Positions 52,991 to 62,308 of a stretch of DNA of 64,000 bases are shown one piece after another. The DNA is taken from contig OZ246007.1 of assembly GCA_965230515.1 (NCBI GenBank), positions 124,001-188,000 on the forward strand, written 5' to 3'. Source of the stretch: JAJFKB01 sp965230515 (GTDB lineage: Bacteria > Pseudomonadota > Gammaproteobacteria > Pseudomonadales > IMCC2047). The notes below the pieces were generated by a model, which searched no databases, was not told the DNA's origin, and saw only the letters and a list, made by a program, of their open reading frames with translations. Position numbers and translations under genes: made by a program. The number at the start of each line of letters is the position of its first letter. Positions within the stretch are counted from its first letter, which is position 1.

Positions 52991-54433
52991 GTGAGAGCGG
53001 CAGAAACCCACTATGATACAGTCGTTATAGGTAGCGGACCGGGTGGCGAAGCCGCTGCAATAAGTCTCGCGAAACATGGTCGCCGCGTTGCGGTTGTCGA
53101 AAGCAGTCGGTTTGTTGGGGGCGCCTGCACCCATTTAGGAACCATTCCATCCAAGGCACTTCGCCATTCGGTGAGAAGAACCATACAGTTTAATACCGAT
53201 CCCATGTTTCGAAGCATCGGTGAACCACGAATTTTTACGTTTCAGGAAGTGCTGAATCGCGCCGAGAAAGTGATCGAAAAGCAGGTGGACCTGCGAACGG
53301 ATTTTTATCCGCATAACCGGATTCGCCTGATTCGCGGACATGCCCGTTTTATCGATGCCAATACCGTTAATATTGAAACCGTAGATAAAGCCAAGCAATT
53401 TGAAATTACGGCGGATACTTTTGTGGTGGCGGTGGGGTCACACCCATACCGTCCTGGCGATATCGATTTCACTCATGCCAGGGTATACAGTAGCGATGAT
53501 ATTCTGGGAATGAAGTTTACGCCCAGAAGTTTAATAATCTATGGTGCCGGTGTAATCGGGTGTGAGTATGCGTCAATTTTCGCCGGGTTGGGAGCACGTG
53601 TTGACCTGCTTAATACGCGAGACCGATTGCTCTCTTTTCTCGATGATGAAATTTCAGATGCACTGGGCTATCAGTTAAGACGAAACGGTGTCCGTATTCG
53701 AAATAATGAAGAATACGAGAAGGTGGAGGTGGCGGATGACTTTGTTGCTGTCCAGTTAAAGTCGGGCAAGGTGATCAAGGCCAACGCGTTGCTATGGTGT
53801 AACGGACGCACTGGAAATACACAGAATCTTGGCCTCGAGAATGTTGGTCTTGAAGCAGATTCGAGAGGGTTATTAAAGGTTGATCAGTGTTTCAGAACCA
53901 AGGTGCCGAGCATCTATGCTGTTGGTGATGTGATAGGTTGGCCCAGTCTGGCGAGTGCTTCCTATGATCAGGGGCGGGCAGCCTCATTTGATATATTAGG
54001 AAAGGTAAGTTATTGGCAAGGGGATTATGTTCCCACCGGCATCTATACCATTCCTGAAATAAGTTCGGTGGGTAAGAATGAGCGTGAATTAACGGAAGCG
54101 AAAATCCCCTATGAGGTGGGTCAGGCTAATTTCAGGGATACTGCGAGAGGTCATATCTCTGAGGAAAAGATTGGTATGCTGAAAATTCTCTTTCATTCGG
54201 AGACGCTGGAAATTTTGGGGATTCACTGTTTTGGTGACCAGGCAGCGGAGATTATCCATATCGGCCAGGCGATCATGAGCCAGAAGGGTGAAGGTAATAC
54301 GATCAAGTATTTTACCAGCCATACCTTCAACTATCCGACCATGGCAGAGGCTTATCGCACGGCAGCTCTGGATGGCTTGAATCGTATTCGCCATCGAGTA
54401 CCGGATAAGTGGGATATTGATCTTCCGGGGTAG
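52991..54433 (+). CDS. sth: Soluble pyridine nucleotide transhydrogenase
   Basis: A 480-residue FAD enzyme of the lipoamide-dehydrogenase family that moves electrons from NADPH to NAD+. Start is GTG with GGGGGAAGA just upstream. The FAD motif is VVIGSGPGGEAAAISLAKHG. GGACTHLGTIPSKALRHS has one cysteine where dithiol reductases have CxxxxC, the mark of Sth. Other motifs are YGAGVIGCEYASIFAGLG for NAD(P) and YAVGDVIGWPSLASAS. It is in its Pseudomonas position after nqrM. Confidence 0.95.
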   Translation: MRAAETHYDTVVIGSGPGGEAAAISLAKHGRRVAVVESSRFVGGACTHLGTIPSKALRHSVRRTIQFNTDPMFRSIGEPRIFTFQEVLNRAEKVIEKQVDLRTDFYPHNRIRLIRGHARFIDANTVNIETVDKAKQFEITADTFVVAVGSHPYRPGDIDFTHARVYSSDDILGMKFTPRSLIIYGAGVIGCEYASIFAGLGARVDLLNTRDRLLSFLDDEISDALGYQLRRNGVRIRNNEEYEKVEVADDFVAVQLKSGKVIKANALLWCNGRTGNTQNLGLENVGLEADSRGLLKVDQCFRTKVPSIYAVGDVIGWPSLASASYDQGRAASFDILGKVSYWQGDYVPTGIYTIPEISSVGKNERELTEAKIPYEVGQANFRDTARGHISEEKIGMLKILFHSETLEILGIHCFGDQAAEIIHIGQAIMSQKGEGNTIKYFTSHTFNYPTMAEAYRTAALDGLNRIRHRVPDKWDIDLPG

Positions 54434-54438
54434 ATATT

Positions 54439-54464
54439 AGAGGCAGGTGGCTTTGCCTGCCTCT
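54439..54464. terminator. Hairpin between convergent sth and DAHP synthase genes
   Basis: AGAGGCAGG (54439-54447) pairs perfectly with CCTGCCTCT (54456-54464) around an 8-nt loop, 5 bp after the sth stop and 13 bp after the end of the opposite gene. There is no clear T-tract on either strand, so it may act as a shared transcript end rather than a canonical intrinsic terminator. Confidence 0.5.
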
Positions 54465-54477
54465 GTCTATTCCAAAC

Positions 54478-55584
54478 TTATTGGGCAATTGCCGCACAGC
54501 GCTTTTGGTAGGCCTCGTGTGCAATCCGCACATCTTCCAGAAAAACGGGTAACTCTTCCAGTAATAATGCCTGAGGCCCGTCCACCAGTGCTTTAGTTGG
54601 GGCCGGGTGGAAGTCGACCAACACCATGTTGGCACCGGCGATAATTCCTTGAGCGGTTGAGTGCATGACATCCATTAAACCGTCCGGAGCAACCTCCCTG
54701 GTTCCTACAGAGTGGGACGGATCGATACAGACCGGCATGCGGGTCAGGCGTTTGATCACAGGAACGTGAGCAAAATCAACCAGATTACGATGCGGCAGTC
54801 CATATTCACTTTTCATTCCACGCAAGCAGAAAATAACATTTGAATTACCTTCGCTGGCGAGATACTCGGCGGCATTAAGTGACTCATTCAAAGTAATACC
54901 AAAGCCTCTTTTCAACAATGCCGGAAAGGACTTTTGTCTGCCAATGGCTTTGAGTAGCTCGAAATTCTGAGTGTTACGAGTGCCGATCTGAAGCATGACG
55001 CCCGTCGGGTTACCACACTGTCGCAGACAGGTGTCAATCTCTTCGATATGTGATTCATGGGTAATCTCCATGGCGATCACTTTAATGCCATATTTACCGG
55101 CCAGCTCAAAAACATAGGGCAAGCAGGTTTGACCATGCCCCTGAAACGAGTATGGGTTGGTTCTTGGTTTATAAGCCCCCATTCGAGTGCATTGCTGACC
55201 ATGTTCGCTCAGAGCTTTCATGGTCAGCTCAACATGCTCAGGGTTATCGACGGCGCACAAACCGGCAAACACATTGAGGCCCTGCTGATCGAAATGTACT
55301 CCGTTATAAGTAAAGCCTGAAGTTCGTTGAGTGTCTTTATGGCGACCGAGAATCCGGTACTCTTCAGAAATTCGAATTACTCGCTCTACCGCTGGCAGGC
55401 TCTCGATTTCCTCCTTGTCGAGGGTGTGCGTATCACCCAACAGGTAGATCTCTGTTAATCTCTGTTGATCACCCTGAATATCGTGTTTGTTGAGTTTGAC
55501 ACCCTTCAATGACTGCAGATAGTTCCAGGTTTCACCAAAAACCTCACTTTTTTCATCGGTGTCGGGATGCAAAATAACCAGCAT
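54478..55584 (-). CDS. 3-deoxy-7-phosphoheptulonate synthase, type I-beta
   Basis: First enzyme of the shikimate pathway, condensing PEP and erythrose 4-phosphate. 368 residues: an N-terminal ferredoxin-like regulatory domain (MLVILHPDTDEKSEVF to about residue 85) and a (beta/alpha)8 barrel with FAGLCAVDNPEHV, GAYKPRTNPYSFQG, MLQIGTRNTQNFELL, LLKRGF and CIDPSHSVGTREVAP. It belongs to the I-beta group (Thermotoga/KDO8P-synthase-like) rather than the AroFGH type of enterobacteria. Such an N-terminal domain usually binds tyrosine or another aromatic effector (inference). It stands alone with no aro operon. Confidence 0.9.
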   Translation of the reverse strand: MLVILHPDTDEKSEVFGETWNYLQSLKGVKLNKHDIQGDQQRLTEIYLLGDTHTLDKEEIESLPAVERVIRISEEYRILGRHKDTQRTSGFTYNGVHFDQQGLNVFAGLCAVDNPEHVELTMKALSEHGQQCTRMGAYKPRTNPYSFQGHGQTCLPYVFELAGKYGIKVIAMEITHESHIEEIDTCLRQCGNPTGVMLQIGTRNTQNFELLKAIGRQKSFPALLKRGFGITLNESLNAAEYLASEGNSNVIFCLRGMKSEYGLPHRNLVDFAHVPVIKRLTRMPVCIDPSHSVGTREVAPDGLMDVMHSTAQGIIAGANMVLVDFHPAPTKALVDGPQALLLEELPVFLEDVRIAHEAYQKRCAAIAQ

Positions 55585-56069
55585 TAATTATCTCCAAGTA
55601 AATACTATTGTAAAAAGTCGACTCAATCCGGCTGCTGCCGGTATAAATATTGGCCCGGTAATCTTAAGCTTATTGGGCTTGGGGTCTGATAGTCTCCATC
55701 ATTCGGCTAGTGTTAACAGCCCCTAAATTGATATGCTCCAGTATAACGCTAACCTGAGGTTGATTGTTAATGACCATTGATTTTAATTTCGATAATAGCT
55801 TTAGTCGCGGAGTTGGAGCGCTATAGTTCGTCAGCACTGTGCATCTTGGGCCGGATGCTAACGCACCAACGACATCGGACTTTGTTAATCAACTGTTCAT
55901 CCTGAATTTGGTGTCTTTGCTGAATGACGAGCGTTTACATCTGCATTATTGTTCCGATTTCTTGGCAGATGGGTTAAAATTCCCTCGCGTACACGAGATC
56001 ATTGTATAATAGGCTAATCGCTAAGATTACAGTTAGGGTAGCTTACATAATAATAAGGAATTTCAGAGT
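55585..56069. other. Long intergenic region between DAHP synthase and rsd, with interrupted frame
   Basis: 485 bp. No gene with good coding character is seen in 55585-55769. From ATG 55770 one frame runs to TAA 56007-56009 and is interrupted only by TAG at 55824. TATAAT at 56005-56010 is a perfect -10 box for rsd but lacks a recognisable -35 at 16-18 bp. AAGGA lies nine bases before the rsd ATG. Confidence 0.4.
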
Positions 56070-56534
56070 ATGGGTCAGGTTAATCGTACGGGTGGTGATA
56101 GACGCCAGCAATCACAGCAGGATATTTGTGCTCTGGTGGCTTCCCGCTCTGAGACGCTGTCACTTTATGCTGAGTTGGCGACGCATCGTCCGTTTCAGCA
56201 AAATGAAAACTTCAAAGAAGAGCTGATGCATTTTTGCGAAGCTTTAATCGATTACACGGCGAATGCGCATTTCCAGTTATATCAACATATGGCTGAGAAC
56301 AAGGAGCGTCGACAACCGGTTGTTCAAGTGGCCGACCGTATTTATCCAAAAATTGCAGAAACCACTGACCGTATTCTTGCCTTCAATGACCGCTACGGTG
56401 AACTGTCCGAACTGGCAAATAAGATAGAAAAGGTAGAACAGGATCTTTCAAATATTGGTGAGATTCTGGCTGACAGAATTCAGTATGAAGATCAGGTTAT
56501 TGAAGCGATGCGTGGAGAACGCCGCCGGCTTTGA
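56070..56534 (+). CDS. Rsd/AlgQ anti-sigma-70 regulator
   Basis: A 154-residue all-helical protein of the Rsd/AlgQ family, which binds region 4 of sigma-70 and shifts RNA polymerase towards alternative sigma factors. In Pseudomonas, AlgQ affects alginate and pyoverdine genes. Conserved helices: LVASRSETLSLYAELATHRPF, ALIDYTANAHFQLYQHM and VADRIYPKIAETTDRILAFNDRYG (each split by turns). AAGGA lies nine bases upstream of the ATG. Whether the Pseudomonas-type name algQ or rsd applies is a matter of lineage. Confidence 0.85.
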   Translation: MGQVNRTGGDRRQQSQQDICALVASRSETLSLYAELATHRPFQQNENFKEELMHFCEALIDYTANAHFQLYQHMAENKERRQPVVQVADRIYPKIAETTDRILAFNDRYGELSELANKIEKVEQDLSNIGEILADRIQYEDQVIEAMRGERRRL

Positions 56535-56555
56535 TTCAATGCGTGTGAACCGTGA

Positions 56556-56873
56556 TTAATTGGACTGGTTCTCATTAAGAAGATACCGACCATCCTGAAA
56601 TGCGCAGAAGTAAAGATCGATATCAGGATGATTAACGGGTTCCTCTTCAGAATAATTCGATAGGTTTTTCTCTGCCACATAGGTTTCGTGATTTGAGTTG
56701 TGCACCAGGACACGGTACCAGGGGCGATTTTTAGGTGGTCTGCTTTTTGCCATTAATTCATACCACTCTTCAGTCAGCATGAAACAGGGATCTACATCAA
56801 CAACCACACCGCGGTAGTCAAACAGTTTATGGCTGACTAATTGGCCTACAAAAAATTTTGCCCGGTCAGCCAT
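56556..56873 (-). CDS. hspQ: Heat shock protein HspQ
   Basis: 105 residues. It binds hemimethylated DNA and stimulates Lon; in E. coli it is sigma-32 dependent. Family signature: KFFVGQLVSHKLFDYRGVVVDVDP, NRPWYRVLVHNSNHETYVAEKNL and PDIDLYFCAFQDGRYL. It lies 45 bp from prc on the same strand and convergent with rsd. No clear sigma-32 promoter could be fixed in the short upstream gap. Confidence 0.93.
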   Translation of the reverse strand: MADRAKFFVGQLVSHKLFDYRGVVVDVDPCFMLTEEWYELMAKSRPPKNRPWYRVLVHNSNHETYVAEKNLSNYSEEEPVNHPDIDLYFCAFQDGRYLLNENQSN

Positions 56874-56918
56874 TAATAATTCCTTTTCCGGAAAGCGTTC
56901 TCATAAGATTAGCCTGAT

Positions 56919-58979
56919 TCAATGACGGGCAATCTGTCGATTGTTCAGTTCAATATAGTCGTGAAGAATGTGGCCGGATTCAACCAGGTAGGGATCCTGC
57001 GAATCTTCATCATCTGTTTCTTCCAGTTCATCGAGGCTGGCGATTACGCTTAGTCCTTTAGCCAGTCGTCGTTTGTTTTCGTTGTCAAGACGCCACTGTT
57101 TGGACTCTTGCTGCTCCTGAACACGAACCGATTCTTTAAGCGAGATCAGCGTTTTGTTCCTTATTCGCTGAACACGCTCTATTTGCGACAACCTGTAATT
57201 AAAGTCCGGGCTTTGCTCTATTCTGGATAAATGACGTTGCTTGAGCTCTTCCAGCATGAACTGTGTATTGCCGACCTTTTTGAATAGCACCGGTCTGATC
57301 GAGTCCCAGGGCAGGGCGTCTTCGAGCGCATCCTCACCTATTTCGCTGACGTCAATAATGGTAGGAAGCTGTATGTCGGGTACCACTCCCTTGTGTTGTG
57401 TGCTTTCACCGGAAATACGATAGAACTTTGCCTGAGTGATCTTTAATTGACCCTGTTTCAGGGGGCTGAGTGTTTGTACTGTTCCTTTGCCAAAGGTCTG
57501 TCCGCCAATGATCAGGCCTCGTTGATAGTCCTGAATCGCACCGGCAAAGATTTCAGATGCCGAAGCGCTGAGTCTGTTTACCATAACTGCCAGTGGCCCG
57601 TCATAGGTTACCTCAGGGTCACCATCTTTTAGTATTTTGACCTGGTCGCGAGCGTTTTTAACCTGCACGGTATGCCCGGTTTTAATGAACAGGCCGGTCA
57701 GTGCATTGGCTTCACTGAGTGATCCTCCGCCATTATTGCGCAGATCGATAATTACGCCATCCACACGCTCTTTCTTCAGCTCCTGTAATAGCCTTTTTAC
57801 ATCACGGGTGGAGCTTTTGTAGTTCGGGTCACCCGCCTGATAAGCTGCGAAATCAGCATAAAAAGTAGGGATATCAATCACGCCAATTTTAAGCTGTTCG
57901 CCCTCAGTGTTTATCTCCAGAATTTTTTTCTGTGCGGCTTGCTCCTCAAGTAAAACCTTGTTTCGAACAATACTGATTTCACGGCTTTGCTGGTTTTCCG
58001 AATCCTTGGACAATAGCTCAAGACGCACTGTTGTTCCTTTCGGGCCACGAATCAGATCGACCACCTCATCCAGACGCCAGCCAATCACGTCGACCATCGG
58101 CTTGTCTTCCTGTGCAACGCCGATAATACGATCTGCAGGCTTCAGCGCTTTAGTGAGGTCAGCTGGTCCGCCAGGGACCAAACGCACAATCTTGGTAAAT
58201 TCCTGATCCGACTGTAAAACGGCACCGATACCCTCCAGCGACAGGCTCATATTGATATTGAAATTCTCTGAACGGCGCGGTGCAAAATATTCGGTATGAG
58301 GGTCGTAGCTTTTGGCGACAATGTTCATGTAGAGCTGAAAGGCATCTTCTGCATTGGTCTGGTTGAGGCGATTCAACTGGTTGTTATATCGTTTAAGTAA
58401 CAGGTCTGCAATATCATCAGCGGGCTTGTCGGCGAGCTTTAAATTGAGTGCAGCATTTTTGATTCGTTTAAACCACAATTGTTCAAGCTGCTCTGACGAC
58501 TCTGCCCAAGTGACTTGCTCGCGATCCAGTTCCAGTTTTTCATCAAGTCCGAAATCGAACTTTTTGATGCCATGTTCGGTGAGTAGATCGACCACCCACT
58601 TCAGTCGCTCTTCAACGCGTTGCTGATAGCGGTTGAAAATGGTAAATGCCGGATCAAGATTACCCTTGTTCAGTGCATTGTCGAGACTGTAGCGATGGCT
58701 TTGAAACTCTTCAATGTCCTGCTTCAGAAGATAGGATTTGCCCGGGTCAAGTTGCTTGAGGTATTTGTCCAGCAATTCGCTGGAAAAGTCGTTATCGATA
58801 CTGATATAGCGATAGTGATTCAGTTTGAGCTGGTTAACGATCTCGATACTGGTTTGTTTTAAATCGTCGTTACCTTGCACCGGTATGATGGCGTGACTCT
58901 GGGAGCAGAGAAAGAGCAATGCGATCAGTCCCAAAGTAGTAGTTTTTACACGATTGCGACAAATACCAAAAATAGCCAT
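56919..58979 (-). CDS. prc: Tail-specific C-terminal processing protease Prc
   Basis: A 686-residue periplasmic protease from the ATG at 58979. GGAACCGGATTT precedes it; the open extension to 59051 is unlikely. The signal peptide ends QSHA. An N-terminal lid domain, PDZ domain (SLEGIGAVLQSDQEFTKIV to about residue 330), catalytic core with LRNNGGGSLSEA, the serine in SASASEIF and lysine in QTFGKGTVQ, and a C-terminal helical domain follow. It trims proteins with apolar C-termini and regulates peptidoglycan hydrolases such as MepS in E. coli (knowledge). Convergent with nothing here; divergent from the FKBP gene. Confidence 0.95.
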   Translation of the reverse strand: MAIFGICRNRVKTTTLGLIALLFLCSQSHAIIPVQGNDDLKQTSIEIVNQLKLNHYRYISIDNDFSSELLDKYLKQLDPGKSYLLKQDIEEFQSHRYSLDNALNKGNLDPAFTIFNRYQQRVEERLKWVVDLLTEHGIKKFDFGLDEKLELDREQVTWAESSEQLEQLWFKRIKNAALNLKLADKPADDIADLLLKRYNNQLNRLNQTNAEDAFQLYMNIVAKSYDPHTEYFAPRRSENFNINMSLSLEGIGAVLQSDQEFTKIVRLVPGGPADLTKALKPADRIIGVAQEDKPMVDVIGWRLDEVVDLIRGPKGTTVRLELLSKDSENQQSREISIVRNKVLLEEQAAQKKILEINTEGEQLKIGVIDIPTFYADFAAYQAGDPNYKSSTRDVKRLLQELKKERVDGVIIDLRNNGGGSLSEANALTGLFIKTGHTVQVKNARDQVKILKDGDPEVTYDGPLAVMVNRLSASASEIFAGAIQDYQRGLIIGGQTFGKGTVQTLSPLKQGQLKITQAKFYRISGESTQHKGVVPDIQLPTIIDVSEIGEDALEDALPWDSIRPVLFKKVGNTQFMLEELKQRHLSRIEQSPDFNYRLSQIERVQRIRNKTLISLKESVRVQEQQESKQWRLDNENKRRLAKGLSVIASLDELEETDDEDSQDPYLVESGHILHDYIELNNRQIARH

Positions 58980-59233
58980 AAATCCGGTTCCAGTTTGACT
59001 TCTGCTCGCGCTACAATAGCGCTTCTTTAAATAGGCGATATGAATTATCACCGTCTTAAATTAGGACTAACACCATCAGCTTGAGTTCAGTACGCCAGCG
59101 CGTGTATTGTTCGGCTTTTAAATGAAGCCCTGTGCACATGAGTACTTTAAGCGACGGTGGGGCAGTCTTTTATTAACGCTTATCTTAGGATATGCATACC
59201 TTTTTAGCACTATTAAGTTTAGGGAATAATTAA

Positions 59234-59974
59234 ATGGTTCGCACTTTTTATCTTATATTTGTCATTGCCGCTGTCGCATTAACCGGTTGTAATGCTCAAA
59301 AGGATGGTTCAGCATCCACCTCTGAAACAAGCCCGGCACTAACCTTGGAGTCTGATGAAGAGAAACTGAGTTACGGTGTTGGCATGAATATCGGCTTTAG
59401 CCTGACACGTCAGGGAGTCCCGGACCTGCAGCTTGACGCGGTGATAGCAGGGATTAGAGATTCTGTTAATGGCATCGATCCTAAAGTCTCAGAAACCGAT
59501 GTGCAACAGGCGGCTACCCGTATTCAGGAACGCCAGGAAGCGGAGCTGGCTGTGCTGGCCGAGGAAAATGGCGCCAAGGGTGTCGAATTTTTAAAGGAAA
59601 ATGCGGCACGCGAAGGCATTGTAACGACGGAATCCGGATTACAGTATGAAGTACTCAAAGAGGGTGAGGGAGAGTCTCCATCAGCAGAAAGTGTGATACG
59701 TGCCCATTACCACGGCACCCTCATTGACGGTACCGTGTTTGATAGCTCCATCGATCGCGGAGAACCAACACAATTTGCCGTGAATCAGGTTATCCCTGGT
59801 TGGACAGAAGCGCTTCAGTTGATGAAAGTTGGTGGCAAAATGCGTATTTTTGTTCCTGCTGATCTGGCCTATGGTGAGCGTAGTCCGGGACCTGCAATTC
59901 CGCCAAATTCAACACTGATATTTGATGTTGAGCTGGTTGAAATTCTGAAAAATGATCAAGCCGAAGACGCATAA
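59234..59974 (+). CDS. FKBP-type peptidyl-prolyl isomerase, lipoprotein (Mip/FkpA-like)
   Basis: A 246-residue Mip-like periplasmic isomerase and chaperone. The lipobox is ALTGC (about residue 19), so it is membrane-anchored. The N-terminal domain (about 40-130) is the helical dimerisation arm (LSYGVGMNIGFSLTRQGVPDL). The C-terminal FKBP domain (about 150-240) has VIRAHYHGTLIDGTVFDSSIDRGEP (split at the loop), VIPGWTEALQLMKVGGKM and IFVPADLAYGERSPGPAIPPNSTL. AGGGAATAATTAA precedes the ATG. It is divergent from prc and may share a role in envelope folding. Confidence 0.92.
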   Translation: MVRTFYLIFVIAAVALTGCNAQKDGSASTSETSPALTLESDEEKLSYGVGMNIGFSLTRQGVPDLQLDAVIAGIRDSVNGIDPKVSETDVQQAATRIQERQEAELAVLAEENGAKGVEFLKENAAREGIVTTESGLQYEVLKEGEGESPSAESVIRAHYHGTLIDGTVFDSSIDRGEPTQFAVNQVIPGWTEALQLMKVGGKMRIFVPADLAYGERSPGPAIPPNSTLIFDVELVEILKNDQAEDA

Positions 59975-59994
59975 CCTGCAGGTTATCGCTGGCC

Positions 59995-61311
59995 ATGGAT
60001 AACACCGCTCTAAATCGGGGACTGCTATCATTCCTGCAGTCATCGCCAACCCCTTTCCATGCAGTCTCTGCGATGGTGGCCATTTTGGAGGAGAACGGTT
60101 TTAGCCGGCTTTCCGAAAAAGACAAATGGCAACTGGAGGTGGATGGAAAATACTATGTAACCCGCAACGATTCAGCGATCGTTGCGTTTAATCTGGCAAG
60201 CCGGAAACTCCCGGAAGCAGGCTTGAGAATGGTAGGGGCGCACACCGACAGTCCCTGTCTGAAAGTCAAACCGGAACCTGAGATAACGGCCAGAAACTAT
60301 CGCCAGTTGGGTGTCGAAGTCTATGGTGGAGCATTGTTGAACCCTTGGTTTGACCGCGATCTGTCATTGGCCGGGCGGGTCAGCTTCAGCAATCCCGAAG
60401 GATGTTTGGACAGTACCCTGATCGATTTTAAGGAACCGATAGCGACGGTACCCAGTCTTGCAATTCACCTGGATCGTGAAGCCAATACAACGAAAAGCGT
60501 GAATGCGCAGAAAGATTTGCCGCTGGTATTGGGGTTGGCAGACGATGAAGAATCGTGGGAGTTCAGAGATCTGCTGGGTGATCGGCTCACATTACAGGGC
60601 ATAGAGTTTCGCGATGTGCTGGATTATGAACTGTACGCCTATGATACCCAGCCACCGGCCATCACCGGGTTGAAGCAGGAATTTATCGCCAGCGCCCGAC
60701 TGGATAACCTGCTCAGTTGTTACGTGGGGCTTAAGGCGTTGATCGACGCGGATTTGCAGGGCTCGGCGCAACCGGGTTTGCTGGTCTGTAACGACCACGA
60801 GGAAGTGGGTAGTGGGTCAACCTCAGGAGCTCAGGGAACTCTGCTGAAATCTGTATTAAAACGGTTAGTGCCGGATACCGCAGAGCTTGATCGGGTCATT
60901 GCCAACTCACTGATGATCTCTGTCGACAATGCGCACGGCGTGCATCCCAATTTTGCAGACAAACATGATGATAATCATGGGCCGCTGTTTAATCAGGGGC
61001 CGGTGATCAAGATAAATGCCTCTCAGCGTTACGCCAGTAATAGTGAAACCAGTGCTTTTTTCAGATTGCTTTGCCACAACGAAAAGGTACCCGTGCAATC
61101 TTTCGTGGTTCGCTCGGACATGGGTTGTGGCAGTACCATCGGGCCGATTTCAGCCACTGAAATAGGTGTGCCTACCCTGGATGTCGGCGTGCCGACGTTT
61201 GCCATGCATTCAATAAGAGAATTGGCGGGCACCGAAGACACTTGTCATCTGCACAAAGCGCTCACTGCATTTTATCAACATAAGGATTTGAGCGGTAATC
61301 ACTGTGCCTGA
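59995..61311 (+). CDS. M18-family aminopeptidase (aspartyl-aminopeptidase type)
   Basis: A 438-residue cytosolic zinc aminopeptidase. GAHTDSPCLKVKP has the first metal histidine and aspartate, DNLLSCYVGLKAL the bridging Asp region, and NDHEEVGSGSTSGAQG the Glu/Glu pair of the active site. DMGCGSTIGP and MHSIRELAGTED supply the last ligand region. The length fits the family. Probable substrates are N-terminal acidic residues. It overlaps hemH by 8 bp, suggesting co-transcription. Confidence 0.93.
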   Translation: MDNTALNRGLLSFLQSSPTPFHAVSAMVAILEENGFSRLSEKDKWQLEVDGKYYVTRNDSAIVAFNLASRKLPEAGLRMVGAHTDSPCLKVKPEPEITARNYRQLGVEVYGGALLNPWFDRDLSLAGRVSFSNPEGCLDSTLIDFKEPIATVPSLAIHLDREANTTKSVNAQKDLPLVLGLADDEESWEFRDLLGDRLTLQGIEFRDVLDYELYAYDTQPPAITGLKQEFIASARLDNLLSCYVGLKALIDADLQGSAQPGLLVCNDHEEVGSGSTSGAQGTLLKSVLKRLVPDTAELDRVIANSLMISVDNAHGVHPNFADKHDDNHGPLFNQGPVIKINASQRYASNSETSAFFRLLCHNEKVPVQSFVVRSDMGCGSTIGPISATEIGVPTLDVGVPTFAMHSIRELAGTEDTCHLHKALTAFYQHKDLSGNHCA

Positions 61312-62308
61312 AACAGTTGAACCATCCTCCTCTCGCTACGGAGTGCTGCTGGTTAATCTGGGGACTCCTGATGAACCCACACCTTCGGCGGTCAGACGAT
61401 ACCTGAGAGAATTTCTGTCGGATCCCAGAGTCATAGATACTCCGAGAGTGCTCTGGTGGTTGATTCTTAATCTCATCATTCTATGGGTTCGCCCCGGAAA
61501 AGTAGCAAAGCTCTATCAGGAGATCTGGAGTGATGACGGATCGCCATTGCTGGCCATCGGTAAACGACAGGTTGCCGCGCTAAGTCAGCAGTTGGAAAAA
61601 AGGCAGGGTTATGCAGTGCCCGTTGCTTTGGCGATGACCTATGGTAACCCCTCCCTTAAAAATGAAATAGCAGCTTTGCAGGCTCTGGATTGCCAGCGAA
61701 TTTTGGTGCTGCCCCTGTATCCCCAGTACTCAGGGACAACAACCGCCGCAATATTCGATGCGATAGCCAAGGCGTTAAAAACCAAGCCGGATTTACCCGA
61801 GTTACGTTTTATTAATGATTACCATCTGGACAACGGCTATATAGATGCTCTGGCTGAGTCTGTGAAAGAGCATTGGCAAGCAGAAGGTCGCTCAGAGCGT
61901 CTGCTGATCTCTTTTCACGGTGTACCGGAACGCTACGTGGAAGCTGGTGACCCCTACGCGGATCAGTGCAGGGCCACAGCGCAAGCCCTGGCTGAATCAC
62001 TTGAGTTGGAGGAGGGGCAGTGGCTTTGCAGTTTTCAATCGAGATTTGGGCCAGCCGAGTGGATTAAGCCCTACACCGATGTCACCCTGCAGCAGTGGGG
62101 CGCAGAGGGTGTGTCCAGCGTGGATATAATTTGTCCGGCCTTTGCCGCTGACTGCCTCGAAACACTGGAAGAAATCAAAATTCAGAACCGGGATTTCTTT
62201 ATGGAGGCTGGCGGAAAAGCGTATCATTATATTCCAGCGCTGAATGATCGCCCGGCATTTATCGACTGTCTGGCGGAATTGGTCGAAGGCAATACTGGAG
62301 GCTGGTGA
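61304..62308 (+). CDS. hemH: Ferrochelatase
   Basis: Inserts Fe2+ into protoporphyrin IX in the last step of heme b synthesis. 334 residues. LVNLGTPDEPTPSAVRRYLREFLSDPRVI opens the enzyme (split at the loop), the catalytic His is in ISFHGVPERYVEAGDPYADQ, and PAFAADCLETLEEI contains the conserved Glu. The start overlaps the upstream aminopeptidase by 8 bp; the stop overlaps the next gene's GTG/ATG (GTGATG). Confidence 0.95.
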   Translation: MPETVEPSSSRYGVLLVNLGTPDEPTPSAVRRYLREFLSDPRVIDTPRVLWWLILNLIILWVRPGKVAKLYQEIWSDDGSPLLAIGKRQVAALSQQLEKRQGYAVPVALAMTYGNPSLKNEIAALQALDCQRILVLPLYPQYSGTTTAAIFDAIAKALKTKPDLPELRFINDYHLDNGYIDALAESVKEHWQAEGRSERLLISFHGVPERYVEAGDPYADQCRATAQALAESLELEEGQWLCSFQSRFGPAEWIKPYTDVTLQQWGAEGVSSVDIICPAFAADCLETLEEIKIQNRDFFMEAGGKAYHYIPALNDRPAFIDCLAELVEGNTGGW

